DNA from: Catalinimonas alkaloidigena
Lineage (GTDB): Bacteria > Bacteroidota > Bacteroidia > Cytophagales > Cyclobacteriaceae
Reading direction: 5' to 3'
Assembly (NCBI RefSeq): GCF_029504655.1
Contig: NZ_JAQFIL010000001.1
Coordinates: 1,555,001 to 1,619,000, forward strand
Length of the DNA: 64,000 bases
In this document: positions 52,439 through 60,710 of the stretch, in pieces
How positions within the stretch are numbered: position 1 is the stretch's first letter
Layout of the letters: each line of letters starts with the position of its first letter
The notes under the pieces: model-generated
Told to the model about the DNA's origin: nothing
Seen by the model: the letters and a program-made list of their open reading frames with translations, nothing else
The model's database searches: none
Translations under genes and position numbers: made by a program

Positions 52439-54541
52439 TTATGAAATTTTTACCTGTTCATCTACAGGAAAAGTAAGAATAAATTGGCTTCCTTTTCCAA
52501 TTTCACTTTCTAACTCAATACAACCATGCATTTTGTCTACGAGTGTCTTAACAATTGCTAACCCTAATCCGTGAGAGCTTTCTCCACTGGTAGGTCGGGC
52601 ACTCAGTTTAGTAAACTTCTTGTAGAGATGCTTTTTATCCTCCGGGCTGAATCCAGGCCCCTGATCTTTCACCTTGATTACGACTTGTTCCTTTTCTGTT
52701 TTCTCACCGATGAGATGAATGCTGGTTTTTGTAAACGAATATTTGATGGCATTTGAGAGCAAATTATCTAAAATTCGGGAGAGGTATATGACATCAGAGC
52801 GAAAGTATATGACCGGATCGCAGTGAACTTCCAAATTAATATTTTTTGACCGGGCATTAGATAAATGCGTATTAGCTTGCTCATCCAGAAACGCTTTAAG
52901 ATTGACGCTTGAATAATTAATCCCTAGCGTATTAGTAAAGGCATTCATATCGAGTAAATCCTTGACGAGGTTTACTCCTTCCTGGGAGGTTTCTTTTATC
53001 AGAGTCACATATCTCTCTCGCTCATCATGATCTTGTCCCGGCAACAGTAACAAATCCGAAAGTCCTGAAAGACGATTTAAAGGAGACTTCAAGTCATGAG
53101 CTACCATATTCATGAGCGTATCTTTTTCCTGGTTTAGTTGCTTTAACTTTTTGTTCTGTACTTCCAGTTGTAGATACTGTTCGCTTATCTTTTCATTCTG
53201 AAAACTAATCTCATTGTGCTGTCTCTCAATCTTACTTTTCCTAATTTCTAGTAATCTATTTTGAGTTTTGCTGCGGTTATAAAAAATGACAGCTACAGAC
53301 AAGAGTGTAAGGATCAAAATGATGATGATACTTTGGGCTACATTTTTAGTCCGTTCCTGTCTAAGTGTAAACTCTTGTTGGGCAGCGGAATCCTCAAGCA
53401 GGTTATATTCATATTCCTTTTGTTTCAGCAGGAGGCGTGTTTCCAGGCGTTCCATGTTTTTAGCCTTTTCTACATTGAAAAGAGAATCTTTGTAGTCTAT
53501 ATATCTTTGATGAAAGAAAAGGGCTTTCTGATAAGCTTCAAGTTGCTCATAAACTTGAGCCAGATAACAATGTGCTTCTGTGAGGGGGCCTAACAGTTTA
53601 GCTTGTTCTGCGGACTTAATTACTTTTTCTAAGTGCTGACGTGCAGTATATAGGTTTCCTTTATGAAGGTAAATTTTGCCAAGTATCAGGTTGATATTGG
53701 TTAATAGCTGTTGATTTTTTACATTTTGTGCAATCGTCAAGGCAGCCAAACTGGTAAGCAGTGCTTTCTTATATTTATTCTGTTTCAGATAAAGGCCTGA
53801 CATGCTTAAGTCAATTTCAGCTACGCTGATCTGATCTCCGGCGCTAGTACTGATTTCCTTCGCTTGTTGTAGATAATTATGTGCGCGTGCGTAGTCTGAC
53901 TGCTGCTGAGATACACTGGCAAGCTCCTCATATGCTGAAACCATGCCCCGGTTGTCATGAAGATTTCTGCGAATGATTAGGGTTTTTTGAAGCATCTCTT
54001 CAGCACGCTCATATTCATTACGTAATGCGTACAGTTGAGCCAAGCTTTTATAGCAGTAGCTGGCACCTTGTTTATCGTTGATCTTCTCAAAAATTTTGAG
54101 GGCTTTATGGTAATATTCAAAAGATTCAATTTGGTCCCCTTGCGTGTAAAAGAGGCGTCCTAGACTATTGTAAGCATGGGCAATTTGAGAAGAGTCTTTG
54201 GTAGCTTTAGCTTCAAACAGAGCCTGTTTATGGAAGGTGTAAGCCTCAGAATATTTACCCTGATATACAGAAGCCACGCCCATATAATTTTTAGCTTGCG
54301 CAATACCGTATTGGGTGTTAAGCTGATTGCCTAACTCAATTGCTTTTTGGCAATAGAATAATGTACTGTCAGGGTAGGAGAGGCGGTATTCCCAACCGAC
54401 CTGATTGAACAGGTCAATTTTTTCTCTGTTAGTAGATAGCGCTAATTGTGAAACAAGGCTATCTATTTTTTCTATTTGCTGTGCAAATAAAATAGTACTG
54501 CACAGCAGTAAGAAAAAGGAGAAAAGAATAAATCGTTTCAT
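52439..54541 (-). CDS. TPR sensor histidine kinase
   Basis: 700 residues with a signal peptide (MKRFILFSFFLLLCSTILFA-QQ). A periplasmic array of tetratricopeptide repeats (about residues 45-350: GVASVYQGKYSEAYTFHKQA and so on) is followed by a membrane span (about 404-421, SIIIILILTLLSVAVIFY), a coiled coil, and the kinase: HisKA at VAHDLKSPLNRLSGLSDLLL with phospho-acceptor His482, N box at LDNLLSNAIKYS, G1 at KDQGPGFSPED and G2 at GLGLAIVKTLVDKMHG. No receiver domain and no response regulator gene next to it, so the partner is elsewhere. Confidence 0.95.
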   Translation of the reverse strand: MKRFILFSFFLLLCSTILFAQQIEKIDSLVSQLALSTNREKIDLFNQVGWEYRLSYPDSTLFYCQKAIELGNQLNTQYGIAQAKNYMGVASVYQGKYSEAYTFHKQALFEAKATKDSSQIAHAYNSLGRLFYTQGDQIESFEYYHKALKIFEKINDKQGASYCYKSLAQLYALRNEYERAEEMLQKTLIIRRNLHDNRGMVSAYEELASVSQQQSDYARAHNYLQQAKEISTSAGDQISVAEIDLSMSGLYLKQNKYKKALLTSLAALTIAQNVKNQQLLTNINLILGKIYLHKGNLYTARQHLEKVIKSAEQAKLLGPLTEAHCYLAQVYEQLEAYQKALFFHQRYIDYKDSLFNVEKAKNMERLETRLLLKQKEYEYNLLEDSAAQQEFTLRQERTKNVAQSIIIILILTLLSVAVIFYNRSKTQNRLLEIRKSKIERQHNEISFQNEKISEQYLQLEVQNKKLKQLNQEKDTLMNMVAHDLKSPLNRLSGLSDLLLLPGQDHDERERYVTLIKETSQEGVNLVKDLLDMNAFTNTLGINYSSVNLKAFLDEQANTHLSNARSKNINLEVHCDPVIYFRSDVIYLSRILDNLLSNAIKYSFTKTSIHLIGEKTEKEQVVIKVKDQGPGFSPEDKKHLYKKFTKLSARPTSGESSHGLGLAIVKTLVDKMHGCIELESEIGKGSQFILTFPVDEQVKIS

Positions 54542-54802
54542 GATTCGGACATGAAAATTATAAAATTGTTTCGATATAAATGCCTACAGCCTCATCAAAA
54601 CAATTCCAAGTTATAAAACATTTGGCTTCTTTCTTATAAAATATTGAATAGAATCTTACTTAATTTTCTCGTTAAGCAGTGACTGATATTTTTGGTATTT
54701 ACTTTCTCTAACGGTTTATTAAAGTTTGAAATGATATTTTTCTTGCTTTATTATGCACAATGTAAGTTTTACTAATATTCAACAAACTAAAATATAGTAC
54801 AT

Positions 54803-55936
54803 ATGAATAATCCGATTTGGGTCATGAGTTCCGCACTGGATAATCTAAGTTTCTCTGAAGTGCTGCAAAAAGCAAAAAGCGTTGGTGCACAAGGAGTTGA
54901 TCTGTGTGTGTTTCGTCGTGATGGTACCCGTACTGATCATGTTGCAACTCACCTTGAGTATGAAAACTTTACACTGGAGTCAGCCAGTAAAGTCATTGAT
55001 GCACTTAATGAAAAAGGTTTAAAAGCTTCAATTGGGGCCTTTGAAAATTGCATCGGTGGTGAGCCTGAGCAGCAGCTCAAGAATCAGAATCATTTACTAC
55101 GCCTGATTAGAATCGCGCACCTGCTGGGTGGAGATGAAAATGATGTGACCGTAGGTACTTTTGTAGGGTACAATCATGAACTGGGAAACCAAGAAAATGG
55201 CTTCCAGAAAAACCTGGAAAGGTATCAGAAGATATTTACACCCATCATCAAGTATGCTGAAGATCTGGGAGTAACCGTAATTTATGAGAACTGTCCAATG
55301 GAAGGCTGGCGGTCAGCTGGCTATACCAGCACTTTTAATAATCTTAGCGGCGTTTTGGCTGCTCGTAAGCTGATGTATGCTATGATACCCAGTGATGCAC
55401 ATGGTGAAATCTACGACCCTTCACATGATGTTTGGCAGCACACTGATCCTGTAGAGGTGATCAAAGCTACAGATATGAAGAAAGTAAAGCGGGTGCATGT
55501 TAAGGCTACCCGTAACCTGAGCAGTTCCAAACAAATTCATTGGGGAGGAATGTATCCGGTGCAGGATGTAGATAAATCCTTAGCACAGAAAGCAGGCGTG
55601 CCTGTACCTGATCATGAGTGGGACCGTCATAACTACGAGGCGATGTTGCCTGGATTTGGCGGTAGTGATAGCATGGACTGGAGAGCCTTTGTGGAAGTAC
55701 TTAAAGATAGAGGGTTTAACGGACCCTATGAGATTGAAAACGAAGCAGCATTATCTAAAGCAACCGGTAATCTGGCTGCTACCTTACAAGGCTATGAAGC
55801 AACTATTATGTTTCTTTCACCTATGCTTTGGCCTCTGACAGAAGAAGGTTATCAGTATGATAGAAAAGACTATCAGCCGTTAAAGCAAGTGGCTCAGAAG
55901 AATGGGCCGGAGGTGAAGATGGAGGATCTGAGCTAG
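54803..55936 (+). CDS. Sugar phosphate isomerase/epimerase-like TIM barrel protein
   Basis: 377 residues, no signal peptide. AP endonuclease family 2 fold: MSSALDNLSFSEVLQKAKSV, GAQGVDLCVFRRDGTRTDHV, VTVIYENCPMEGWRSAGYTS (Glu ligand), DAHGEIYDPSHDVWQHTDPV (Asp, His ligands), RVHVKATRNL and FNGPYEIENEAALSKATGN (last Glu). These metal-ligand positions are those of xylose isomerase-like TIM barrels; the sugar is not known. Divergent from the histidine kinase. Its 3' end converges with an ABC permease. Confidence 0.92.
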   Translation: MNNPIWVMSSALDNLSFSEVLQKAKSVGAQGVDLCVFRRDGTRTDHVATHLEYENFTLESASKVIDALNEKGLKASIGAFENCIGGEPEQQLKNQNHLLRLIRIAHLLGGDENDVTVGTFVGYNHELGNQENGFQKNLERYQKIFTPIIKYAEDLGVTVIYENCPMEGWRSAGYTSTFNNLSGVLAARKLMYAMIPSDAHGEIYDPSHDVWQHTDPVEVIKATDMKKVKRVHVKATRNLSSSKQIHWGGMYPVQDVDKSLAQKAGVPVPDHEWDRHNYEAMLPGFGGSDSMDWRAFVEVLKDRGFNGPYEIENEAALSKATGNLAATLQGYEATIMFLSPMLWPLTEEGYQYDRKDYQPLKQVAQKNGPEVKMEDLS

Positions 55937-56025
55937 GGATTATGAATGACAGAATGTTTAAATGGTTGGGAATTGACATGAAGAAAAGAAAGCAATGCCA
56001 AATACCCAACCATCTATCTCCGGCC

Positions 56026-56838
56026 CTACGCTACATCTCTGGTCTTGAGAATACGGAAACTCAGGTAGAGGAAAACTACAGAATAAGCTAGTACCAGTAG
56101 CACTTCATGCCATACAAGATAATCTTTCACTTCCTGAAAAGCGTACTTGGTATAGGGCAAGGTAATCAGCTTATTGATAGCGCTGATTGGGAAATATTCA
56201 TAAAAAGTATATTGCTCATATACATTGGATAGAATAAGCACGCCGATTGGCTCAATGAATAATCCGTACAGCGCCAGCAATACAATCGCAAAGCCGGTTT
56301 TCTTGATGAGCATACCTACAAACAAGGAGAAAATTAGGAACACAAAAACATCCAGAAAATAGGCGGGTATAAACTCAAAGTTGATAAACATCACATCCAG
56401 GCCAATTACCGGAGAATAGATGCTGCCTAATATTAGCCCTAGTATAAAAATGAAAAACACATTGACCAGGGCGAGTAGAAATAAGATGATCAGTTTGGAA
56501 GCCAAAAACTCCCACTTGTCCAGGCCATCAATAATATTTTGTTGGATCGTGCGGAAACTCCATTCATTGCAAATAGAAATGACGACAACAAACCCCAAAA
56601 ATATTTTAAAGAAAGTAGCCAGATAGGTGATATTGTGCCAGATGTCGGCAAAGTCATAAAAGGGAATCATGCTTGGGGTGATGCCTTCAAAGGAGGCTCC
56701 GCGGCTTTCCAGATATTCAAAGTAGAACATCATGCCTGAACATACCAGAGAGAGTAGCAGAAAATACAGCCCTGTCAATATCCAGAAAGGTCGGTAGTGC
56801 TTCAGTTTGAGCCATTCTATGGTGAGTAATCTATTCAT
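56026..56838 (-). CDS. ABC transporter permease (ABC-2 type)
   Basis: 270 residues, six spans: FWILTGLYFLLLSLVCSGMM, ITYLATFFKIFLGFVVVISI, LIILFLLALVNVFFIFILGL, FLDVFVFLIFSLFVGMLIKK, IVLLALYGLFIEPIGVLILS and VLLVLAYSVVFLYLSFRIL. The cytoplasmic start (LLTIEWLKLKHYRPFW) is typical of ABC-2 permeases of the drug or lipid type found in Bacteroidota. It overlaps the ATPase gene by 8 bp and is the last gene of the sigma-factor operon. Confidence 0.9.
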   Translation of the reverse strand: MNRLLTIEWLKLKHYRPFWILTGLYFLLLSLVCSGMMFYFEYLESRGASFEGITPSMIPFYDFADIWHNITYLATFFKIFLGFVVVISICNEWSFRTIQQNIIDGLDKWEFLASKLIILFLLALVNVFFIFILGLILGSIYSPVIGLDVMFINFEFIPAYFLDVFVFLIFSLFVGMLIKKTGFAIVLLALYGLFIEPIGVLILSNVYEQYTFYEYFPISAINKLITLPYTKYAFQEVKDYLVWHEVLLVLAYSVVFLYLSFRILKTRDVA

Positions 56839-57736
56839 GGGATGAGGCTAAGAGTTCTAAAAATTGTTTTTCCAGGCTTTTGGTCTGTTGCCTTAGGTGA
56901 GATATGATCATCCCTTTTTCCACAAGATAGCGATTGAGGTCTCCACTGTTTTGACCTTGATCCAGTTGTAATTTAAGGTGACCGTTTTCTCTGACTATAG
57001 CTTTGGTGTGAGGAAACTCGGCAGCGATTTTTTGTAATTGCTCCATATCAGTAGCGGCCACTTCCACCGTATCCGAACCATGAAGAACTTCTGCTACACT
57101 GCCACTGTAAATTTTCTTTCCTCTTTTTAGAATAGCAAAGTGCGAACATACTTTCTGCACTTCATCCAGCAGGTGACTGGCCAGTATAATGGTTTTTCCT
57201 CTCCCTGCTATCTCTATGATCAACTGACGAATCTCAGCAATACCCTGAGGGTCTAAGCCATTGGTAGGTTCATCCAATATCATGACTTGAGGGTCAGCCA
57301 GAAGTGCCGAAGCGATGGCGAGACGCTGCTTCATGCCTAAGGAATAATGCCTGAAAGCATCATCTTTACGTTCCAGCAGACCCACTGTTTTCAGCACCTG
57401 CTCTATCCTTTTGTGATCAACGCTTTTGATTGTGGCTACAACCTTCAGGTTCTGAACGGCTGAGAGATAGGGATAAAAGGTAGGTGTTTCCAGAATTGCT
57501 CCGATTTGTTTGCGTACCTCGGTAGAAGGGGGCTGGCCAAACCATTGAAAGGTACCACTGTCTTTGGTAACCACATCCAGCAGAATACCAAGCGTAGTAG
57601 ACTTACCGCTTCCGTTGGGTCCCAGAATGCCGAAAACCGAACCTTCCTCAACGTCCAGGGAAAGTCCGTTAACCGCATGTATTTTGCCGTAGCGTTTGTG
57701 CAAATCCTGTATTGACAATGTAGAGTTCAAGCTCAT
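56831..57736 (-). CDS. ABC transporter ATPase (ABC-2 type)
   Basis: 301 residues. Walker A GPNGSGKSTTL, Q-loop GAILETPTFYPYLSAVQNLK, signature YSLGMKQRLAIASALL, Walker B VMILDEPTNGLDPQG and the H-switch ILASHLLDEV. The C-terminal part (AAEFPHTKAIVRENGHLKLQ) is the extra domain of ABC-2 exporters such as drug and bacitracin types. Its start overlaps the upstream DUF4252 stop (ATGA at 57733-57736). Confidence 0.95.
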   Translation of the reverse strand: MSLNSTLSIQDLHKRYGKIHAVNGLSLDVEEGSVFGILGPNGSGKSTTLGILLDVVTKDSGTFQWFGQPPSTEVRKQIGAILETPTFYPYLSAVQNLKVVATIKSVDHKRIEQVLKTVGLLERKDDAFRHYSLGMKQRLAIASALLADPQVMILDEPTNGLDPQGIAEIRQLIIEIAGRGKTIILASHLLDEVQKVCSHFAILKRGKKIYSGSVAEVLHGSDTVEVAATDMEQLQKIAAEFPHTKAIVRENGHLKLQLDQGQNSGDLNRYLVEKGMIISHLRQQTKSLEKQFLELLASSHE

Positions 57737-58266
57737 TTCGGTTGGTGTTTTACCTCTATTTGATCATCATCTTTAAAAAGCTGGCTAGATAATTCAGCAA
57801 TCTTTCCAAAGTTAAAATCACTTTGGATCAGCTTCATCAGAGAGGGAAGATGAGGGGCTCCCTGCATGTCAAAAAGCATCAGTGAGCTTTCATTTTCCAC
57901 TAATGAGATATATGCTTCAGGCTCATCTCCTAGAGCGTACAGATGTATATGGTTACCCTGGTCATCCATGGTGAACAACTCTTCAAACTTCTCTGAAGCT
58001 AATTGTTTCTTCAACTCCTGAAAATCTGATCTGCTTAAATTTGAGCTCCTCTTCTCAAAAGTCAGGAAGCTTAGCTTTTTAATATGGCGGACCAATCGCT
58101 GATAATCAGGGTTGTGTTCCAAGTTGATCATTCGTAGTGTACTTGGATAAAAATATAGCGAAGTGTTGGGCTTATGCTTTTCTAAAAACTTGCTAACGGC
58201 TTTGCTTTGGGCATGGCTCTCCAGGCAGAAGATGAAGGTTAATGCTGCAATCAAAAATGGTTTCAT
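57733..58266 (-). CDS. DUF4252 protein, second copy
   Basis: 177 residues from MKPFLIAALTFIFCLESHAQ (58266), a signal peptide; the frame is open for 14 codons upstream. DUF4252 pattern: KFLEKHKPNTSLYFYPSTLR, RHIKKLSFLTFEKR, FEELFTMDDQGNHIHLYALG and MLFDMQGAPHLPSLMKLIQS. It resembles the next gene upstream (58349-58882), so the two probably arose by duplication. Secreted, function unknown. Translation looks coupled to the ABC ATPase. Confidence 0.85.
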   Translation of the reverse strand: MKPFLIAALTFIFCLESHAQSKAVSKFLEKHKPNTSLYFYPSTLRMINLEHNPDYQRLVRHIKKLSFLTFEKRSSNLSRSDFQELKKQLASEKFEELFTMDDQGNHIHLYALGDEPEAYISLVENESSLMLFDMQGAPHLPSLMKLIQSDFNFGKIAELSSQLFKDDDQIEVKHQPK

Positions 58267-58348
58267 CTTGGATTGGGTTGAAGTGGATACATGAAGGTGG
58301 AAGTTCATTCGTAGGGCACGTATTTATCACGTGCCTACAATTGATCAT

Positions 58349-58882
58349 TTACTGCTTTCCTTTCTTCTCGTCTATATTTTCAAGGTATTCCATGCCATTA
58401 ATATTCATGCCTTTGGATAATTTGGATATCTGTTTGAGATCAATTTCGCCAAAGAGACTCATGGCTACAAATTTGTAGTCTCCACCTACCAGCATCAGCA
58501 GTTCACTGATTTTTCCTCCTTCTTCCTGTATCATGAAAATCATATCGTCTTTGCCATCACGGATAGACATCAGCTCTTCAAATTTACTGTTCTGGATACT
58601 AGCTTTAGCTTCTTTATAGTACTTTTGCGCATTTCCGATACTATCTGCAGCGAGGATTTTCAGTCCTTTGAGTTTACTAATGGCATTAGCCATCTCCTTA
58701 GTATCCGGATCATCAGGTTCAAACTCAGTGAAGAGATCAAACATCTTACTATTAATTGTGACCTTGGTAAAGTCTTCATTGTCTGCATATTTATTAAACA
58801 GAGAAGCGATGGCTGAATTTTGTGCCTGCACACTGAAGGCAAGCAGTTGCATTGCAATGATCGTTATTATAAGCTTTTTCAT
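58349..58882 (-). CDS. DUF4252 protein, first copy
   Basis: 177 residues from MKKLIITIIAMQLLAFSVQA (58882), a signal peptide ending QA-QN. The frame reaches back to an ATG at 58981 that overlaps the upstream stop as ATGA, but the internal start with a signal peptide is preferred. DUF4252 pattern: ASLFNKYADNEDFTKVTINS, AISKLKGLKILAADSIG, KFEELMSIRDGKDDMIFMIQ and EEGGKISELLMLVGGDYKFV. Secreted, function unknown. DUF4252 genes regularly lie in ECF sigma operons in Bacteroidota. Confidence 0.9.
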   Translation of the reverse strand: MKKLIITIIAMQLLAFSVQAQNSAIASLFNKYADNEDFTKVTINSKMFDLFTEFEPDDPDTKEMANAISKLKGLKILAADSIGNAQKYYKEAKASIQNSKFEELMSIRDGKDDMIFMIQEEGGKISELLMLVGGDYKFVAMSLFGEIDLKQISKLSKGMNINGMEYLENIDEKKGKQ

Positions 58883-58977
58883 ATTAATGTTACTTTTTAA
58901 TGGTGAGCGATTCCCCGCCGGGATGGCATGCCCTTCAAATATTTGAATTCTCATAAAGAATTTTGTGTCAGCACATT

Positions 58978-59481
58978 TCATAATGTGTTTTCTTTGACTT
59001 TTTCCTGTGCGTCACTAAAATTTTCTAATTTTTCTATGTGCTGTGCGCCTTCATTCATCATGCTTGAGATGAGTAAGAGTGCCTGCTTAGTCTGTTCATA
59101 GGCCAGCTTTGGGTCTTCATAAGAGTTTTCAAGATTTTCTGGTACTTCAGCTGTTTCTCCTGTTTGGTCATAGATATAATCTTTTACCAGAAAAACAGAA
59201 AGCAACAATAAAGTCACTGCAGCGGCTATTCTCAGGAGCGTTCTAAAACTCCAGGCAGAATCCGATTTCTCAATTTTATGAATAATGGTTTCATCAAAGC
59301 GATCATCCAGAGTTTTAAACTGACGGTCAGTTCTGAGTTTCCTGAACAATATGGCCACGCCTTGCAGGTGTTCAGGTACTTCTACTTCAGTAAAGAAGTT
59401 TTGTAGTATCTGCTCCTCTTCCAGGCTGGTATCTCCATCCCAGTACTTGTCCAGTAGCTGTTCAATTTTTTGTAATTCCAT
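58978..59481 (-). CDS. Membrane anti-sigma-like protein
   Basis: 167 residues from MELQKIEQLLDKYWDGDTSL (59481). The N-terminal cytoplasmic domain (KYWDGDTSLEEEQILQNFFT) is what anti-sigma factors of this type begin with. One span (SFRTLLRIAAAVTLLLLSVF) at about 80-105 separates it from an extracytoplasmic part rich in charged residues (EVPENLENSYEDPKLAYEQT). It overlaps the sigma factor gene by 20 bp, as sigma/anti-sigma pairs do. Role inferred from size, topology and position. Confidence 0.8.
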   Translation of the reverse strand: MELQKIEQLLDKYWDGDTSLEEEQILQNFFTEVEVPEHLQGVAILFRKLRTDRQFKTLDDRFDETIIHKIEKSDSAWSFRTLLRIAAAVTLLLLSVFLVKDYIYDQTGETAEVPENLENSYEDPKLAYEQTKQALLLISSMMNEGAQHIEKLENFSDAQEKVKENTL

Positions 59482-59995
59482 AGGCATTAATGCTTTGCAG
59501 ATTCTTTTTCAAGCTTTGTCTGGCCCTGAACAAATTAATTTTAACCTGTCCCGGGCTGACATTCAGGATCTCACTGATTTCATCATACGAATAGCCTTCT
59601 ACGTCACGTAATTCCAACACCTGCTTTTGCAAGGGCGGTAGCTGTTTCATAAAACGCTGGATGTTGTCCAGCATATCCTGAGTTTCAGTACTTTCGTAGG
59701 GTGACTGAACTTGAAAAGTCAGTGTTAGCCCATCTTCAAGTACCTCTGTTTTACTGTAGTGTCCGGACTTTAGTTTGTTGAGTGAAATGTTACGGGTGAG
59801 CTTCATACACCAGGCCTCCACACTGCGATAGAGGTGTAGGTCTGCACGCCTGTCCCAGGCCTTAATGAAGACCTCCTGAACCACATCCTTGGCTTCGTCT
59901 TCATTACCTAAATAGCGTAAGGCAAAGCGGTAAAGCTTATTTTTTATAGGGAGGACGCTATGTTTAAACTCTTCCAGTAGCATATTCATGGGCAA
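59462..59995 (-). CDS. ECF-type RNA polymerase sigma factor
   Basis: 177 residues. Region 2: YRFALRYLGNEDEAKDVVQE then VFIKAWDRRADLH and WCMKLTRNISLNKLKSGHYS. Region 4: LPPLQKQVLELRDVEGYSYD, EISEILNVSPGQVKINLFRA and RQSLKKNL. Belongs to the sigma-E-like (RpoE/SigW) type. First gene of a six-gene operon running to 56026, so it probably controls the DUF4252 and ABC genes. Alternative starts two or four residues further in are possible. Confidence 0.95.
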   Translation of the reverse strand: MPMNMLLEEFKHSVLPIKNKLYRFALRYLGNEDEAKDVVQEVFIKAWDRRADLHLYRSVEAWCMKLTRNISLNKLKSGHYSKTEVLEDGLTLTFQVQSPYESTETQDMLDNIQRFMKQLPPLQKQVLELRDVEGYSYDEISEILNVSPGQVKINLFRARQSLKKNLQSINAYGITKN

Positions 59996-60332
59996 GACAA
60001 GCGAGCAGAGTAAAAGTTACAGACAAAATGAGATTTTTTTTGAATTGATCTATAAATATTGACGCGAAGTAAAAAATGCTCTTGGCTGGACCGCTACTAA
60101 CTATTTACTCATATAATCATGATGAGATATAATCTGGGAAAGTAAATCAATGACTTGTTCGTAGAAGAATTTGAGCGCCTTGTACTGGGTGAATCCATAC
60201 TAAGTTTTAAAAAATGATTAAGTCTGCTCATTGAAGCGGATAAATGGCATTAGCCAGATGAAAATAATTAAGTATAGGTTAACTTACTCTTTCATTTATG
60301 CAATAGTGTCAGGCAATGGGTATTGTGTGGAG

Positions 60333-60356
60333 TAGGGGGTAGGGGGTAGGGGGTAG
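60333..60356. repeat. Short G-rich tandem repeat
   Basis: Three copies of the 7-bp unit tagggggtaggggg are fused as (tagggggt)n, giving three runs of five G with tag at the end. The next flank is gcccg. It lies in the gap downstream of nothing and upstream of the broken ORF at 60392. Could form a G-rich structure or be a slippage site. Confidence 0.75.
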
Positions 60357-60391
60357 CCCGATTTTCGGAAAAGGAATAAAGAATTTGAAGA

Positions 60392-60613
60392 ATGAGGCCC
60401 ATTAATAATCAAAACAAGCTTATTCAACAAGTATACAACTTAGCCGAAGAGTTTAAAAATGAATTTAATCAACGCATTCCCGACCTCCTTTTAGACAAAA
60501 AACCAGTGCAAATATAGGATGAAATGGTATTATTAACTTGGGTAAATAGTATAGAGGACTTTTCTTACCCTAGCGCTCAGATCACTATGCTCACCAAATG
60601 CCTCAAAATGTAG
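60392..60613 (+). pseudogene. Small ORF broken by one in-frame TAG
   Basis: An ATG at 60392 opens MRPINNQNKLIQQVYNLAEE, FKNEFNQRIPDLLLDKKPVQ and I, then TAG at 60515-60517; the same frame goes on with DEMVLLTWVNSIEDFSYPSA and QITMLTKCLKM to TAG at 60611-60613. Read through, it would be 73 residues of helical, charged sequence. No family is recognised. A piece of another lost ORF, DLFVEEFERLVLGESILSFK, reads just upstream near 60150-60215. Confidence 0.5.
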
Positions 60614-60658
60614 ATACTCTATAGTAGGGTAAGATCGCCCGCCAACCTACTCAGAAAT

Positions 60659-60690
60659 GAAAAAGCCCTTTCAGAATACTGAAGGGCTTC
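60659..60690 (-). terminator. Terminator of the CHASE3-GAF gene
   Basis: A near-perfect hairpin (arms aagccctttcag / ctgaagggctt, one bulge), read on the minus strand, is followed by five T and lies about 25 bp past the stop of the minus-strand gene ending at 60711. Confidence 0.7.
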
Positions 60691-60710
60691 ACTAAATGAC
60701 AGCAAAACAT

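Noticed and set aside
52439..54541. Orphan response regulator near the TPR kinase
   Set aside because: Neither neighbour encodes a receiver domain; upstream is an isomerase and downstream a pseudogene.
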